From IMG/VR virus record IMGVR_UViG_3300044949_002573, positions 1 to 48,167 of that record: a DNA stretch of 48,167 nt, one strand, 5' to 3'. Source of the DNA: a virus. Position numbers and translations under genes: made by a program. Position 1 is the first letter of the stretch. Each line of letters begins with the position of its first letter. Below, piece after piece: positions 35,569 through 43,614 of this stretch. The notes beneath the pieces were generated by a model. That model did not search any database, had not been told where the DNA came from, and saw only the letters and a list, made by a program, of their open reading frames with translations.

Positions 35569-36609
35569 ATGGCTGGTGGATTAGGCACAAGATTATTCGT
35601 TCAGGGCGACGTTATTTCAGCTGCCGACGTGAACGGATACCTGATGAATCAGTCAATCATGCGTTTCGCGACAACCGCTGAAAGAGATACTGCTTTTGGA
35701 AACGGAATTGCAGTTGGCGTCACCGTAGGTGGAACTGCTGGGGACGGAAAACCATTGCTACAAGAGGGAATGTTCGCATACATTGACTTCAATAACGACG
35801 TCACATTTTATGACGGCTCGCAGTGGGTCTCGGCCCCAACATTCGTACTCGCAGATGGTGAAGTAACAACAGCAAAAATTGCAGACGATGCCGTTACTAG
35901 TGCAAAGATTGCTGACGGTGCAATTACTTCTGCACATATAGCAGACGGAACTGTAATCGCATCCGACATAGCAGATGGGTCCGTGACTTCGGCAAAGATT
36001 CTTGACGGAACTATCGTCAACGCAGATATAAACGCTTCGGCAGCAATTGCTCACAGCAAACTAGAAAACGCAACTGCGGGTCAGGTTCTTCTGGGTACTA
36101 CTACAACTGGAGTAGTTACCGCAACAACTATTTCCGGGGATATAACAATTAATGGAGCTGGAGTTGCTTCAATTGTGGCAAACTCGGTAGCACTCGGAAC
36201 TGATACGACAGGTAATTACATGTCGGACATAACCGCTGGAACTGGCTTGTCAGTTTCACATACCGCGGGTGAAGGTTCTTCCGCCACAGTGTCACTTGCT
36301 GGATTGGGTTTTACTACATCTTCTGCTGCATACACGCTTGCACTTACAGACAATAACAACATGGTAGAGATAACGGCAACATCGAATGTGGATGTAACCA
36401 TTCCTCCAGAAAGTTCGGTGTCTTGGCCAAGTGGAACCCAGATTGTAATTTTCCGAAGAGGAACAGGAAAGGTGAGAGTATATCAGGGTGCTGGAGTAAC
36501 CATTCTTTCAACCCCAGGAAATTATTTAAGAGCGACTAATTCTGGAGCAACGCTCGTGCGACGTGATACTAACGTTTGGATACTATTTGGTGACCTCAGC
36601 GCAACATGA
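35569..36609 (+). CDS. Tail fibre protein with decapeptide repeats
   Basis: I place the start at ATG 35569 (346 residues), preceded by AGGAGATTGACA; the open frame extends upstream into the previous gene. Residues 95-164 are six to seven tandem ten-residue units of the form SAKIADGAVT (bases about 35850-36060), a collagen-free fibre repeat common in phage tail fibres that makes a thin trimeric shaft. The N-terminal part (1-90) probably attaches to the baseplate and contains YDGSQWV. The C-terminus (about 215-346) is Ser/Thr/Gly-rich and beta-structured, including TIPPESSVSWPSGTQIVIFRRG, as in fibre head domains. Confidence 0.8.
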   Translation: MAGGLGTRLFVQGDVISAADVNGYLMNQSIMRFATTAERDTAFGNGIAVGVTVGGTAGDGKPLLQEGMFAYIDFNNDVTFYDGSQWVSAPTFVLADGEVTTAKIADDAVTSAKIADGAITSAHIADGTVIASDIADGSVTSAKILDGTIVNADINASAAIAHSKLENATAGQVLLGTTTTGVVTATTISGDITINGAGVASIVANSVALGTDTTGNYMSDITAGTGLSVSHTAGEGSSATVSLAGLGFTTSSAAYTLALTDNNNMVEITATSNVDVTIPPESSVSWPSGTQIVIFRRGTGKVRVYQGAGVTILSTPGNYLRATNSGATLVRRDTNVWILFGDLSAT

Positions 36610-38465
36610 TTGTAACTATTGGCTCCTCTGGCGGTAAGCCTGATACTCCATCTGTTGTAACTGGCTCCACGAAACTCGGAACTGTAGCTGCGACGGGTGG
36701 CACAAAGACAACAATAACTTCTGGTGGAACGCAATGGAGTTTGCATCAATTTGACAGTACTGGGGTAATAAATTTTTCCTCTGGCGGCCCAATTGAGTAC
36801 ATAATTGTTGGAGGCGGTGGCGGTGGTGCAGAGGGTGGAGTTGGAGCAGGAGCAGGAGCGGTTGTAACCGGAACAACTACTGTCTCTCCAGGAAACTATG
36901 CAATAACCGTAGGTGGAGGAGGTGGCGGTCAAGAAGGTTGGTGGTACTACGGGAACACTGTAAGTAATGGGCAGCCTAGCAGCGCTTTCAGCCAGACAGC
37001 AGATGGTGGTCAGTCCGGTGGTAATTCGGGGAATGGAAGAACACCTGGGGCTAGCTTTCAGTCTGGTTTTAGCAACACTGTTTCAGGCGGCGGTGGAGGC
37101 AGTGCTGCAAATGGTAACCCTGGTTCATTTCCTAGACAGGGAGGCTCGGGCGGTAGTGGTGATGACATATCTGCATTTTTAGGACAATCTGGTGGCACCA
37201 CATATAAAGGCGGCGGAGGTGGCGGTTCTGGTTTCTGGGCAAATGACTGGGGCAATGAATCAATTCTTGGTGGAGCTGGAGGGCTCGGAGGCGGAGGACT
37301 TTCACCGGGTGTAGGAGCTGTTGGCGGTGGGTATGTAATACCACAAACAGCGCGTGGAGCAACCAACAGCGGTGGCGGTGGCGCTACGGCTGCAGGCAGA
37401 ATGGGCCAACCAACCGACGGCGGAGCGCGTGGAGCAAATGGCGGTTCAGGAATCGTCTATGTTCGTTATGCACTTAGTTCGCAAACAACAGCAGAGGTTG
37501 GTTTTGTGGAACCAACATTTAAGGGCAAGAGTGGCGTTGCTCGATATAGAGTAAAGTCAAATACAAATGTTCAGACATTGGGCGACAATTCGCCGATAGA
37601 AGTTACCGGACTAACTCCTGGTCAAAATTATAATTTTACTGTCACCACAGTTGCTGATTCTGGAATGGAATCAGATGAGTCAGCAGCATCAAATACATTT
37701 CAGCTCGGAATTGCTCCTGGCGCACCGACGATTGGTACAGCAACAGCCGGAAACTCTGCTGGTAATTACAATCGCGCAACAGTTTCGTTTACTCCTGGGA
37801 CAAGTGGAACTGGAACAACTACTTACACTGCGACATCAATTCCTGGCGGATTTACAGCATCAAATACGACCGGGGACCCGATTACTGTAACTAGTCTAGA
37901 AGTTGGAGTGAGCTACACGTTTACGGTCACAGCATCAAACTCGTTTGGTGCAAATACTTCCGGACAATCAAACTCGATAGTAGCGAATGGGATACCACCA
38001 GCACCAGTGCTTAACAGCGTAAGTGCTTCATACAGCAGAGCATCACTGTCCTGGAGTGCAGCGGCTGGGGCAACCAGTTATATAGCATACGCTGTTGCTT
38101 CTGGATACACTACGCGTACAGCCACAACAAGCGGAACATCGGTAACAATAAGCAGCCTAAGCACCAACGTCACATATACATTTTATGTTGTTGCATCGAA
38201 CGCAGCGGGTAGTTCAGGAAACTCTAATTCACTCACAGAATTCACCGATGTGCCATGCCCGGCTGGAACATATGTAAACACGATTCAATACCCTGGGGAA
38301 GGCACTACTTGCACATATGACAGGAGATGTGACGGAGACGGCGGTATAGGTCTTTACTATGTTGGTGGAGGCTGTAACGTCTGCTGCTCGAGCGGTAGGG
38401 TTGTTGGTGCTTACTGCGCTGGCTGCTCCCCATGCCTAAACAATGACGAGGGTGGTTGTCCGTAG
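36606..38465 (+). CDS. Glycine-rich tail fibre with Fn3 domains and Cys-rich C-terminus
   Basis: A 619-residue likely adhesin, coupled to the first fibre by an ATGA overlap. Residues 60-280 are glycine-rich with many GGGGGG runs around YIIVGGGGGG, the pattern of phage tip-fibre beta sandwiches linked by polyglycine helices (as in phage S16 gp38-type adhesins, though not clearly homologous). Three fibronectin type III domains follow (about 290-380, 380-460, 465-545), each with GLTPGQNYNFTVT-like strands. The last 70 residues contain ten cysteines, a separate compact domain. The most likely host-receptor binding protein in the window. Confidence 0.8.
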   Translation: MIVTIGSSGGKPDTPSVVTGSTKLGTVAATGGTKTTITSGGTQWSLHQFDSTGVINFSSGGPIEYIIVGGGGGGAEGGVGAGAGAVVTGTTTVSPGNYAITVGGGGGGQEGWWYYGNTVSNGQPSSAFSQTADGGQSGGNSGNGRTPGASFQSGFSNTVSGGGGGSAANGNPGSFPRQGGSGGSGDDISAFLGQSGGTTYKGGGGGGSGFWANDWGNESILGGAGGLGGGGLSPGVGAVGGGYVIPQTARGATNSGGGGATAAGRMGQPTDGGARGANGGSGIVYVRYALSSQTTAEVGFVEPTFKGKSGVARYRVKSNTNVQTLGDNSPIEVTGLTPGQNYNFTVTTVADSGMESDESAASNTFQLGIAPGAPTIGTATAGNSAGNYNRATVSFTPGTSGTGTTTYTATSIPGGFTASNTTGDPITVTSLEVGVSYTFTVTASNSFGANTSGQSNSIVANGIPPAPVLNSVSASYSRASLSWSAAAGATSYIAYAVASGYTTRTATTSGTSVTISSLSTNVTYTFYVVASNAAGSSGNSNSLTEFTDVPCPAGTYVNTIQYPGEGTTCTYDRRCDGDGGIGLYYVGGGCNVCCSSGRVVGAYCAGCSPCLNNDEGGCP

Positions 38466-38504
38466 GATATAGTCTTATCTAAACGTAGATAAATTGGAGC
38501 AAAA

Positions 38505-38735
38505 ATGACAGAAGAATTCATACCACCAGCACTAGTGCAGTTCGCAGTCATTGTTGGCGGCGAAGTTGTAGAAGTGCAGGGTTTTTCGGAGGATGCAGAA
38601 ATGCAAATTGCTATTTACTCATCAGACCCAAAAATTGTTCGTGTAACAGAAGAGAATCGAAATATGGTTTCAGGAACTCTTCATGGGGCAACATGGGATG
38701 GCGAAAAATTCCTACCCACCCAGTTAATGGAGTAA
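38505..38735 (+). CDS. Small conserved phage protein after fibre genes
   Basis: A 76-residue protein with text seen in small proteins of aquatic myoviruses: FAVIVGGEVVEVQGF, then an acidic SEDAEMQIAIYSSDPKIV and C-terminal GATWDGEKFLPTQLME. The WDG..F motif suggests a small beta structure. It sits between the tip fibre and the zinc-type protein, and the three are probably co-transcribed. Possibly a fibre-associated or ligand-binding accessory; function unknown. Confidence 0.72.
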   Translation: MTEEFIPPALVQFAVIVGGEVVEVQGFSEDAEMQIAIYSSDPKIVRVTEENRNMVSGTLHGATWDGEKFLPTQLME

Positions 38736-38741
38736 TCATTC

Positions 38742-38969
38742 ATGAGCGCTTGGGAAGAATACAAGAAGAAACTAGGAACAACACGCCCGTGGGATGTGCT
38801 TCGCCCAAATACCGAATACTCATCAACCGAACTTGCTGCTGAAAGATTTGAAACATGCGAAGCGTGTCCAAGCCTTATTAAAGCAACAAAGCAATGCAAA
38901 GAATGTGGCTGCTTTATGAAAATTAAAGTCAAATTAGCCGCAGCAACATGCCCGCTAGGGAAGTGGTAA
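38742..38969 (+). CDS. Small cysteine-rich (zinc-binding-like) protein
   Basis: A 75-residue protein beginning 6 bp after its neighbour. Residues 46-75 read CEACPSLIKATKQCKECGCFMKI followed by KVKLAAATCPLGKW (given here in two parts); the CxxC...CxxCxC...C layout would hold one zinc ion. A widespread small family in cyanophages and freshwater phages has this C-terminal Cys/Met/Lys pattern. Function is not known to me. The gene converges on the leftward gene at 38999. Confidence 0.75.
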   Translation: MSAWEEYKKKLGTTRPWDVLRPNTEYSSTELAAERFETCEACPSLIKATKQCKECGCFMKIKVKLAAATCPLGKW

Positions 38970-38998
38970 TAAAGAAATATCGGAGGAACACAGCGATT

Positions 38999-39337
38999 TT
39001 AGCTAGCGTTTCTTTCCACCCACGACAGTGTCTTTTCATCCCAAATGTAGTCACCTTCGGGCCTTGATGTTGGTGCTTGCCAGTCATTATTGCTATCTAA
39101 CGTCCATGATGGGAACGGTTGGGGAGACACGAATTCATCTCTGACTGAATCGTAGGTGTAGCCGGTTCCAGCATAGTGTTTTCTAAAACCATTCGTCTCA
39201 GCGTTATAGCTGGTCTGCACCCAGGTTCCACCCAGAAGGTTGTTGCACCATTCTGCTCCGTTCTCTTCGTGCTCGTCCGCTACGACGATTACTCGTAGGA
39301 CCTGATTATCTGCGTTTATCTCTGCAAAATGTGCCAC
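38999..39337 (-). CDS. Small conserved aquatic-phage virion-type protein
   Basis: Several starts are possible (GTG 39352, ATG 39346, GTG 39337). I choose GTG 39337 because the product then starts MAHFAEIN, the usual beginning of this family, with GGAG nine bases upstream. The 112-residue protein has ADNQVLRVIVV, a Trp-containing GGTWVQTSYNA, GYTYDSVRDEFVSPQPFPSWTLD and ends IWDEKTLSWVE. Proteins with FAKLNENNVV...P.PSW.L......W.W.....W are frequent near tail genes of cyanophages and pelagiphages and have been seen as structural or fibre-linked. Divergent from the 39448 gene across an operator-like site. Confidence 0.75.
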   Translation of the reverse strand: MAHFAEINADNQVLRVIVVADEHEENGAEWCNNLLGGTWVQTSYNAETNGFRKHYAGTGYTYDSVRDEFVSPQPFPSWTLDSNNDWQAPTSRPEGDYIWDEKTLSWVERNAS

Positions 39338-39356
39338 TGCATTCATCTCCACTTAG

Positions 39357-39384
39357 TTGGGTACCCAATAACAACAACATTATA
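39357..39384 (-). promoter_or_regulatory. Leftward promoter with overlapping 12 bp palindrome
   Basis: On the minus strand a perfect TATAAT box lies at 39384-39379, with TTAATG 17 bases further upstream. Transcription should start near 39372, and TTGGGTACCCAA, a perfect 12 bp palindrome at 39357-39368, falls just downstream of that point. This is the usual geometry of a repressor operator. The divergent rightward gene could share it; a TATAGT at 39423-39428 could be its -10 box. Confidence 0.45.
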
Positions 39385-39447
39385 CAATGTCAATTGAAAG
39401 CCATTAAGCGTCGTTCAGCCAATATAGTCAGGTGCTAGCATCTTTAT

Positions 39448-39747
39448 ATGGAGTCAATAGGAACCTGGTTCATAACCGCAACCTCACCGCTTGGTAGAGA
39501 AACATACAACCTACGCCTAAACAGCGATGGTTCTGGCTCTATTTCACACGATAGAGGAACTGTAGAATTCTCAGACGCCCTAATAACAAGCTCTGATACA
39601 TCACTAAATGTTAAAATTTGTGGCCACACAGACATCCCAATGAGCGTTGATTTCCTCTGCCAGTTTGAATCTATGGGAAAATCCCTAACTGGTTTTGTCG
39701 AGATTGGCGAATATGCAAACATTGAGCTCACCGGGGTGAAAATATGA
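39448..39747 (+). CDS. Small beta-structured accessory protein
   Basis: A 99-residue protein with alternating strands and no helix: GTWFITATSPLGRETYNLRL, DGSGSISHDRGTVEFSDALI, LNVKICGHTDIPMSVDFLCQFE and LTGFVEIGEYANIELTG. The order (thin strand pairs each ending in G) fits a small family in actinobacteria whose members read GxW...TP.G.....L.....dG..L.G; that resemblance is from memory and moderate. It overlaps the start of the glutathione-peroxidase-like gene by 4 bp, so the two are a coupled accessory pair. Confidence 0.68.
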   Translation: MESIGTWFITATSPLGRETYNLRLNSDGSGSISHDRGTVEFSDALITSSDTSLNVKICGHTDIPMSVDFLCQFESMGKSLTGFVEIGEYANIELTGVKI

Positions 39748-40367
39748 CCATTAAATCAGTTTTTGATATGCCAATTAAATCAGTTGATGGCACCATCGAC
39801 GTGATGGATTCTGTGCGCGGTAAAGTCTGTTTATTCACGAACATAGTAACGAAGACCGACTACCAGCCAAGATGTAGTCCTATCTGGTCATATGCCAGAG
39901 CTGCAAGGCAGTTATGGGAATTTCAGAAATTGCATGAAATGTTCTCAGACAAGGGTTTCAGTGTTGTTGGTTTCCCATGCAATCAGTTTGGTGAGATGGA
40001 ACCATCGAACAACGAAGATATAAGTCAATTTATTTCCGAAGCTTATCCATTTGTTACTTTTCCAATTACCGAAAAAGTTGAAGTGAACGGCCCTAACGAG
40101 CATCAAATATGGAGTTTTCTCAAAGGGGATATAGTGCGCGCCTTTGATGACAACAAAGCCGATGGCTCGGACAGGGCTGCAGATGGACAAAACCTCGCAG
40201 GACAAGCCATTATGCGAATCCCGCATAACTATGAAAAATTTATGGTGAGCAGAGATGGCCAGCAGGTTGGAAGATTTAATTGGGCAGACCTACCATTGGC
40301 CGACAAGCCACTCGCCGCTGGTTCATCATGGACAGTGGTGGAAGCAGTGAAATCACTTGTAGGTTAA
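39744..40367 (+). CDS. Glutathione-peroxidase-like protein lacking the peroxidatic residue
   Basis: A 207-residue thioredoxin-fold protein of the glutathione peroxidase family: GKVCLFTNIVTK (26-37), VVGFPCNQFGEMEPSNNEDI (74-93) and NYEKFMVSRDGQQVGRF near the C-terminus are clear family text. In active enzymes the Cys or Sec follows NvASK; here the matching residue is T38, and the catalytic Trp in WNF is replaced by His (HNY). Gln81 in NQFG is kept. A 15-residue insertion after YQPRC adds C44, which could serve instead. So either a non-peroxidase thiol protein or an enzyme with a moved active cysteine. It precedes the oxygenase array by 2 bp. Confidence 0.8.
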   Translation: MTIKSVFDMPIKSVDGTIDVMDSVRGKVCLFTNIVTKTDYQPRCSPIWSYARAARQLWEFQKLHEMFSDKGFSVVGFPCNQFGEMEPSNNEDISQFISEAYPFVTFPITEKVEVNGPNEHQIWSFLKGDIVRAFDDNKADGSDRAADGQNLAGQAIMRIPHNYEKFMVSRDGQQVGRFNWADLPLADKPLAAGSSWTVVEAVKSLVG

Positions 40368-40369
40368 TT

Positions 40370-41368
40370 ATGAAAATGCCATCTACTCCGCATATTGGTG
40401 CGGAAGAACTATCAGAAATCGGCAACATCGTTGCTGATGACCTTGGTAGCGGGATAGTCGTTTTTAGAAACGCATTTAATGTTGAAGACTGGATTCTCAA
40501 GCACATAGACGAGTGTGCGGCAGAGGCCCACAAGAGCCGTTGGTCCTACGTAACCGATGAAGACGGGATTGAGTATGGAATCAACGAGGATGGCTTTAGA
40601 TACCGTCTAGAAGACGTCCCAAACGCCCCTGTAAGACTCCTGGAGCCCGTTACAAAGGCGACAAGCCCAGATGTGGTCGAATACTTCACAGGTCTCGAGG
40701 ACGCCATCTACAAGTGCCTGATTCGCTATACGGACATGTTCCCATTAATCGTTGGGAGCCTCTGGTGGAGGACAAGGGGTCACATACTCAGGTACGACGG
40801 TGGCGGGATACTTGGATGGCATCAAGACAACGATACGAACTACAAAGTCACCCAGGGTGTTAGATACATGCCACGTGGGCAGGTAGCACTCAGACAGACG
40901 GCTGGCGCTTTGGCATATTTCAATGATTGTGTAGATAGCGCCGATGAGCTTGATGGGACCAACTTTGCTGGCGGGCACCTTAAGTTTGCATACCTCGGGA
41001 TTGATTACAAGCCAAGAAAAGGGGACATCATCATGTTCCCAACGAACTACATCTGCGCACATGGAGTGACAAAGATGGAGGGTGGAACCAGGTACGCATA
41101 TCTTTCGTTCTTTGGCCAAGGCGGAACCGACAATGCGGCGAATATAAGAATTAAAGAGAAAGATGCAAGCATCCAATGGTGTGAGCCAGTTTGGTTTGAC
41201 AATATTTACGACGACTACGAGCTTTATTGTAAATCCGAGTACTCAATTTGGTCAAAACCAACACCAGGCCTAGAACTCGGCTCCAATCCTGTTTTCCAAA
41301 ACAGATGTGTGACGCAGTACGGTGAAACACACACCGCCCTGGAGGTGAATCAAGTTGAAACGATATGA
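40370..41368 (+). CDS. 2OG-Fe(II) oxygenase 1
   Basis: Start taken as ATG 40370, 2 bp after the preceding stop. The 332-residue protein is a 2-oxoglutarate/Fe(II) dioxygenase of the prolyl-hydroxylase type: iron ligands H151 and D153 (GWHQDNDTNY), distal H231 (ICAHGV), and R241 in GGTRYAYL for the 2OG carboxylate. The N-terminal signature LGSGIVVFRNAF (25-36) and MFPLIVGSLWWRTRGHILRY (123-142) recur in its neighbours. Substrate unknown. It is the first of two rightward oxygenases, and its 3' end carries the strong ribosome site (GGAGGTGA, 41341-41348) for the next. Confidence 0.88.
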   Translation: MKMPSTPHIGAEELSEIGNIVADDLGSGIVVFRNAFNVEDWILKHIDECAAEAHKSRWSYVTDEDGIEYGINEDGFRYRLEDVPNAPVRLLEPVTKATSPDVVEYFTGLEDAIYKCLIRYTDMFPLIVGSLWWRTRGHILRYDGGGILGWHQDNDTNYKVTQGVRYMPRGQVALRQTAGALAYFNDCVDSADELDGTNFAGGHLKFAYLGIDYKPRKGDIIMFPTNYICAHGVTKMEGGTRYAYLSFFGQGGTDNAANIRIKEKDASIQWCEPVWFDNIYDDYELYCKSEYSIWSKPTPGLELGSNPVFQNRCVTQYGETHTALEVNQVETI

Positions 41369-42344
41369 AGTTGATACACCAGATATTTCAGGTGAAGTAC
41401 TAGAGGAGATACGCAATCTTAAGTTCACCGACCTTGGTGGTGGGGTTGTTGTTTTTCATGATGTAATGGACGTAGACCTGCCATTGATGTCAAAGTGGAT
41501 AGACGATAACGCATTGGCCGCACACCAACAAAGATGGAAATACGACATTGATAAAAACGGTGTTGTGTATGCAAAAAACGAAGACGGAAACAAATTCTCT
41601 ATTGAGCAAGTTGAAACCGTTCCAGTTAGAGTTCTCGAGCCAGTACAGGACGGAACAGAAGAAGAAATAGTCGAAATAATCAGGGGATGGGAAGACTCCA
41701 TCTATAAAACCCTAATTAGGTACATAGACATGTTCCCTCTAGTGGTTGGAACCATATGGTGGAGAAACCGTGGCCATGTTCTTAGATACGACCCAGGTAA
41801 GCATCTTGGTCTACATAATGACAACGACACCAACTATAGAGCTACTGGTGGAGAGAGATACATTCCGTATGGGCAGGTTGGAGCAAGGCAGACTGTTGCC
41901 GTACTTCTGTACATAAACGATTGCGTTGATTCTGTCGACCAGCTTGATGGCACAAATTACAGCGGTGGCGAATTGTATTTTCCATACCTAAACATAAGCC
42001 ATCAGGCCAAAAAGGGCGACATCATAATCTTCCCAACAAACTATGTCGCATCCCACGGAGTTAACGAAGTAACTGGTGGAACAAGGTATGCATACTTGGA
42101 GTTCTTCTCGCAAGGCAGCCCAGACATAAACATCAGACTCGAAGTTGCCGAGCCAGATGAGGTTTCAAGCTGGTGTGTCCCACACTGGATAGACACTGTT
42201 TACGATGATTATCAAAAGTACTCAAATCACATCAAGCAGAATTACTCTCACCTAAAAGAAAATGTCAACAAAATTGACTATCTAGTGAGGAACCTCGAAG
42301 GGGAAAAAGGTTACATAAATCCGCTAAACAGAAAGCTTGATTGA
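41355..42344 (+). CDS. 2OG-Fe(II) oxygenase 2
   Basis: Starts at TTG 41355, supported by GGAGGTGA six bases upstream; it overlaps oxygenase 1 by 14 bp. The 329-residue protein is the closest paralogue of oxygenase 1: LGGGVVVFHDVM (27-38), MFPLVVGTIWWRNRGHVLRY (126-145), H154 and D156 in LHNDNDTNY, H234 in SHGV and R244 in GGTRYAYLEF. All catalytic residues are present. A helical C-terminal tail (about 285-329) is extra and could mediate oligomerisation. Likely arose by tandem duplication. Confidence 0.88.
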   Translation: MKRYEVDTPDISGEVLEEIRNLKFTDLGGGVVVFHDVMDVDLPLMSKWIDDNALAAHQQRWKYDIDKNGVVYAKNEDGNKFSIEQVETVPVRVLEPVQDGTEEEIVEIIRGWEDSIYKTLIRYIDMFPLVVGTIWWRNRGHVLRYDPGKHLGLHNDNDTNYRATGGERYIPYGQVGARQTVAVLLYINDCVDSVDQLDGTNYSGGELYFPYLNISHQAKKGDIIIFPTNYVASHGVNEVTGGTRYAYLEFFSQGSPDINIRLEVAEPDEVSSWCVPHWIDTVYDDYQKYSNHIKQNYSHLKENVNKIDYLVRNLEGEKGYINPLNRKLD

Positions 42345-42889
42345 TAGTGGCGAATATAGGAATTGTTTCAATGGGGAATATGGGGCTCACCATAGCGGCA
42401 AGCATGATTAATTCAGGAAATAAAATTCACTGGACGTCAGAGGGCCGCTCTGAGCAAACAAAACAAAATGGGAGAAACCTTGAAGGCTCAATAGAGCACG
42501 AAAGCATAAGGGAACTTTTTAATTCTTCAGATGTTGTATTTTGCATTGGCAGGCTTGGGGCAGGAATAGACACAATCAATTCGGCCGCAGACAACAAATT
42601 TGATGGGATATATGTAGACGGGAATAATCTCAGCGGTGAATCTTCAGAGAAAGAAATAAGTGAAATAGCAGAATCTGCAGATATAAAATATGTAGAGGCA
42701 TTGTTTAGGGGTTACCCAATTGGGTATGACCAAGGTGGCGGTGAGGACAAGAGAGACTTATATCTGTCTGGTCAATCGGAGTTTGCAAAAGTTGTTGAAT
42801 CTTTATTTTCCGACGGAATTTGGAAGGTTCATATTGTCCAAGAATCAGCAAAAGCATTAAATAGAACAAGATTTAAAAGACTTTTTTAG
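42341..42889 (+). CDS. Isolated NAD(P)-binding Rossmann domain (beta-hydroxyacid dehydrogenase-like)
   Basis: A 182-residue protein that opens with a dinucleotide-binding loop ANIGIVSMGNMGLTIA (GxxxMGxMG-type), followed by KIHWTSEGRS and SDVVFCIGRLGAG, the pattern of the N-terminal domain of 6-phosphogluconate / 3-hydroxyisobutyrate dehydrogenases. The second, helical catalytic domain is absent; only a short C-terminal helix remains. TTG 42341 overlaps the oxygenase stop; GTG 42347 is an alternative start two codons in. The gene converges on oxygenase 3 with a 4 bp overlap of stops. It may make or sense a dinucleotide cofactor rather than act on a hydroxyacid. Confidence 0.7.
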   Translation: MIVANIGIVSMGNMGLTIAASMINSGNKIHWTSEGRSEQTKQNGRNLEGSIEHESIRELFNSSDVVFCIGRLGAGIDTINSAADNKFDGIYVDGNNLSGESSEKEISEIAESADIKYVEALFRGYPIGYDQGGGEDKRDLYLSGQSEFAKVVESLFSDGIWKVHIVQESAKALNRTRFKRLF

Positions 42890-43614
42890 TCAACTTCCCC
42901 AACAAGAACTGTTTTCTGAAGATTGTTTCCTGTCCCAGAATTCCTTTTAAGCTCCTGAGCCCATTCGTATGAGCCTTCTTTTTCTTCTTGCCCGTTGCCA
43001 TGAAAGAACCAGCTCAGGAAAGCCCATCTCTCCCCTCCGCTCACCTCTGAAACCTCGTGGCACCCTATGAAGTTTGATGGGTAGATAATTGCTGAACCTG
43101 CTTCTGGCTTAACGTTTATTCCCCATATCCTAAATATAACATCACCACCAGAATATGAGTCATTCAAAAATATTGACGTTGTAAGTGTGTTGAACGCAGG
43201 GCTCGTCGTCATTGGCTCGAGAGTCCCAGGCCTATAGGGTATGTTGCAGTCTGAATGTGGCCCCATATCGTTTCCATCGCCATATCTAATCAAATAGCCA
43301 TCAGTTTGCCCAGTTATACACTCCAAGGCAACCGGAAAAACTTTGCAATACTCAATTACCGCTGAATATATAGATTCTCTGAGTTTCTTGGTTATGTCGA
43401 ATTCACCTATATTTGTGTATCTGGTTGGAGATTTACTTTTACTCATCTCATCAAACTCATAACCACCATCACTTATTGTTTTCCCATCGACAATTGAATA
43501 CCCCTGTGGGGCGGTGGATTCAAATATGCGATTTATTTCATCAGTATCATCGTGCGAAATTTGGACTAAATTTCGCACCAACACTATTCCGCTGCCAAGG
43601 TGTATCAATTTCAT
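42886..43614 (-). CDS. 2OG-Fe(II) oxygenase 3
   Basis: A 242-residue dioxygenase, the shortest of the five with the shared N-terminal signature (HLGSGIVLVRNL, 5-16). Iron ligands H120 and D122 (PHSDCNIPY), H186 (GCHEVSEVSGGERW) and R196 are present; YPSNFIGCHEVS matches prolyl-4-hydroxylase-type enzymes with C-terminal GERWAFLSWF. It lacks the WW-RGH segment of the others and has instead ITGQTDGYLIRYGDGND. Last gene of the leftward operon, it overlaps oxygenase 4's stop by 4 bp at its start. Confidence 0.87.
   Translation of the reverse strand: MKLIHLGSGIVLVRNLVQISHDDTDEINRIFESTAPQGYSIVDGKTISDGGYEFDEMSKSKSPTRYTNIGEFDITKKLRESIYSAVIEYCKVFPVALECITGQTDGYLIRYGDGNDMGPHSDCNIPYRPGTLEPMTTSPAFNTLTTSIFLNDSYSGGDVIFRIWGINVKPEAGSAIIYPSNFIGCHEVSEVSGGERWAFLSWFFHGNGQEEKEGSYEWAQELKRNSGTGNNLQKTVLVGEVD

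Noticed and set aside
40280-40369. Longer N-terminus of oxygenase 1
   Set aside because: It runs inside the peroxidase-like gene in another frame; ATG 40370 begins the conserved part.
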